NCBI RefSeq assembly: GCF_007713685.1
Contig: NZ_VMRJ01000001.1
Span: 124,001-188,000, forward strand
Reading direction: 5' to 3'
DNA: 64,000 nt
From: Hymenobacter setariae
GTDB lineage: Bacteria > Bacteroidota > Bacteroidia > Cytophagales > Hymenobacteraceae
The first letter of the stretch is position 1, and each line of letters begins with the position of its first letter. Of the stretch, positions 63,975 through 64,000 are shown piece after piece. Under the pieces are notes generated by a model that saw only the letters and a program-made list of their open reading frames with translations, ran no database searches and was not told the DNA's origin. Both the position numbers and the translations under genes were made by a program.

Positions 63975-64000
63975 GGAATGTTTATGAAAAGGCGAAGCTA

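Overview
The window looks like a chromosomal segment of a Hymenobacter-like bacterium (Cytophagales, Bacteroidota). Evidence: high GC content; several promoters of the Bacteroidota type (TTG, about 19-20 bp, then TAnnTTTG); two type IX secretion cargo proteins with C-terminal sorting domains plus PorD; a short primary sigma factor without region 1.1; a BshB1 bacillithiol enzyme; a carotenoid oxygenase; and the gene order bamD-rpoZ-coaC-coaB-porD-recN. There are no rRNA genes, CRISPR arrays, prophages or intact insertion sequences. One tRNA gene (Met, CAT) is present.

Layout. 1-14.8 kb is mostly transport and accessory functions: the end of a TolC-type efflux component and its CusB-like adaptor, a carotenoid oxygenase, an EamA protein, a CLC-family protein with fluoride-type motifs, a T9SS cargo protein, a CopA-like Cu(I) ATPase divergent from a LysR regulator and a YeiH-like exporter, a DnaQ/GIY-YIG fusion nuclease, a DUF2383 protein and an AI-2E permease. 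14.9-20.6 kb holds topoisomerase IV (parE and parC) with a BLUF photoreceptor gene between them. 20.6-36.8 kb is housekeeping: two TPR proteins, thrS-infC-rpmI-rplT, tRNA-Met, a START-like protein and an LptF/G permease, rpsO-pnp, the primary sigma factor, trxB, an M23/LysM peptidase, bshB1 and an amidohydrolase. 37-45.3 kb is an envelope/coenzyme/repair cluster: OstA-like protein, bamD, rpoZ, coaC, coaB, porD, recN, fabI. 45.4-64 kb is mixed: an SDR, a lactonase, ligA, several unknown small proteins, an orphan cytochrome oxidase subunit III, a large T9SS type-B protein, DUF2147, NlpC/P60 and M61 peptidases, Kup, FKBP, DinB and an NTF2-like protein.

The most unusual signals are non-coding. 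(1) The only long gene-free stretch (55.9-56.5 kb) carries a promoter, an apparently highly structured RNA of about 340 nt with long-range helices, and a terminator. Inside it is a 23-codon ORF behind an 11-nt perfect Shine-Dalgarno sequence, which is rare in this phylum. (2) infC appears to start at ATA behind a perfect AGGAGG. (3) A family of long, perfect inverted repeats sits at gene 3' ends, with substitutions matched in both arms. (4) The pnp leader can form an interleaved (pseudoknot-type) pair of helices. (5) The palindrome CCTAGG is strikingly common throughout. Counts and family assignments were made by eye, without database searches.
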